64,000 nt of DNA, taken from positions 496,001-560,000 of the forward strand of contig JAYKXP010000007.1 of the NCBI GenBank assembly GCA_037176845.1, read 5' to 3'. The stretch comes from Paramarasmius palmivorus. Its lineage: Eukaryota; Basidiomycota; Agaricomycetes; Agaricales; Marasmiaceae. Every line of letters begins with the position of its first letter. Position 1 is the stretch's first letter. Made by a program: the position numbers and the translations under genes. The notes beneath the pieces were generated by a model. The model did not search any database. It worked only from the letters and a program-made list of their open reading frames with translations, and was not told where the DNA came from. Below are positions 62,817 through 64,000 of this stretch, one piece after another.

Positions 62817-64000
62817 ATGCAAACGGACGTCGCAGAACTCGCAGGGATCATTGTTGAAACAGGACTCTATGGTACTTTATATACCTTTTCCTTCGACATG
62901 CTCTAACTCCCATGGAATGCAGGTGTTTTCACGGTCCTTACAGTCGGGGCACTTTACGTTCTTCTAAAGAGACGTAGAGGAGGCCCGGCTACTCTAAATC
63001 ATCCCCTCATCGCCACATCGATGTACGCATTCTCTGCGCTCATCACTCAGTGACTAACGGTGCTCTTCTACCAGCGTCATGTATATGCTAGCGACCGCGC
63101 AGATAGTTGTTGACTGCATCGTTATCTTTGATGCGTTCATCGACCTGCCGCGACCTGCACGTAAGGTGCAAATGGCCAATATCACAATTCCAATCGTTGC
63201 TACGAAGCGTGCGCTCTTTTTCGCCATGATGATCCTCGGAGATACCATTGTTGTATGTCTCACAGTTGCTACCATCAAAGTGTTTCCTAATCACCGCTCC
63301 AGATATACCGTTGCTGGATAGTTTGGGGACGTAATTGGTTGCTCATCATACTGCCTTCTTGCTGCTCAATTGTCAGCGCTGGTAATTGTCTACCTACTGA
63401 AGATGTGCACACACTGTATTGATCATGACTTTTTTCTTTCTCAGTACTTGCTTACATGACAATTTGGGCGACCCAGCATCGCGAAGCAGGTTCATTCATT
63501 TTGAAAGAACCATGGACATATGGCACGGTTATATTTGTTATGTCTCTCTGTGCTAACGCAATCGCCACCTGTAAGTTTGTAGCCCAAACAGAATGCTTAT
63601 CGTCAGCTCTGATACTGCCCTTGCAGCCCTAATTGCTTACCGTATCTGGCGCAACGAAGCACAGTTGTCTGGTCCTGGAACTACCTCTTCTGGACGTTCA
63701 GTGACTGTATCTGGCCGAGGTCGACTCCTCCCGATTGCGAGGATTCTCATCGAGAGCGGTTCCCTGAACACGGTGTTTTTAATTACTTATATCGTGGTCT
63801 TGCAAGTTCAAAAAGGCCAAGGAAGTCTTCCCATTGTTGCAGACATGGTGCGTTCATCCATCAACACACGCAGATATGTCGCTAATGGACATGTTAGTCC
63901 ACGCCTCTTGTTGGCATTATTTTCTCCCTTGTCATTGTGCGTGTGGGTCTCAACCGCACAACTGACACCACGCGATTGCCTTCGACGAGTGAACGGAGCA
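62817..64000 (+). CDS. Basidiomycete 7-TM membrane protein, paralogue B (3' partial)
   Basis: Close paralogue of the gene at 51305, cut by the window end. Start ATG 62817: MQTDVAELAGIIVETGLYG, then, after introns, VFTVLTVGALYVLLKRRRGG, VMYMLATAQIVVDCIVIFDA, FIDLPRPARKVQMANITIPI, VATKRALFFAMMILGDTIV, IYRCWIVWGRNWLLIILPSC, LAYMTIWATQHREAGSFILK, YGTVIFVMSLCANAIATSLI, AYRIWRNEAQL, VSGRGRLLPIARILIESGSL and STPLVGIIFSLVIVRVGLNR. The intron positions match those of paralogue A. The open frame continues to base 64000, so the cytosolic tail is missing. Function unknown; the seven hydrophobic segments suggest a receptor-like topology. Its position directly beyond the terpene synthase mirrors paralogue A on the other side of the cluster. 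Confidence 0.82.

Overview
The window is intron-dense, gene-rich DNA from a filamentous basidiomycete, most likely an agaricomycete. Almost every gene is cut into short exons by GT-AG introns of about 45-70 bases. Its families are typical mushroom-type repertoire: several multi-exon 7-TM proteins including a DUF6534 member, a class I sesquiterpene synthase, P450s, a GH43-CBM35 galactanase and a PL26 rhamnogalacturonan lyase. I recognise 21 protein-coding genes. The genes at both ends run off the window. All splice joins were made by eye from reading frame, GT-AG borders and family resemblance, so exon ends may be a few bases off.

Left part (1-18.5 kb). A USP-type deubiquitinase (5' end missing) is followed by a class I glutamine-amidotransferase-like protein. 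Next come two tandem, same-orientation copies of a 2.4-kb unit, each holding one 7-TM gene on the minus strand. A PL26-type rhamnogalacturonan lyase follows. Then two housekeeping genes diverge from a shared promoter region: PEX3 (peroxisome biogenesis) and RDS3/PHF5A (U2 snRNP SF3b). A short telomere-repeat-like motif lies just upstream of the RDS3 start.

Middle part (18.7-47 kb). An 8-kb reducing polyketide synthase gene reads leftwards with the order KS-AT-DH-(degenerate ER-like)-KR-ACP-terminal reductase. It is followed by a 7-TM protein gene, a tiny foldback MITE-like element, a cytochrome P450 with a multi-pass N-terminus, and a secreted GH43 exo-beta-1,3-galactanase-like enzyme with CBM35. 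Then come three conserved cellular genes, all on the minus strand: a PB1 + multi-ZZ-finger protein (NBR1-like), an SH3-PX sorting nexin and an importin-beta karyopherin.

Right part (47.6-64 kb). A DUF6534 7-TM gene is followed by a block of FAD monooxygenase, cytochrome P450, MFS monocarboxylate-type transporter and sesquiterpene synthase. Two close paralogues of another 7-TM family bracket this block, at 51.3 kb and at 62.8 kb (cut by the window end). The four enzyme and transporter genes look like a small terpenoid biosynthetic cluster: cyclise, oxidise, oxidise, export. The PKS with its nearby P450 may be a second metabolic locus. Six of the 21 genes are 7-TM proteins from at least three lineages, placed between and around the metabolic genes.

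No tRNA, rRNA, CRISPR array or intact autonomous transposon was seen.
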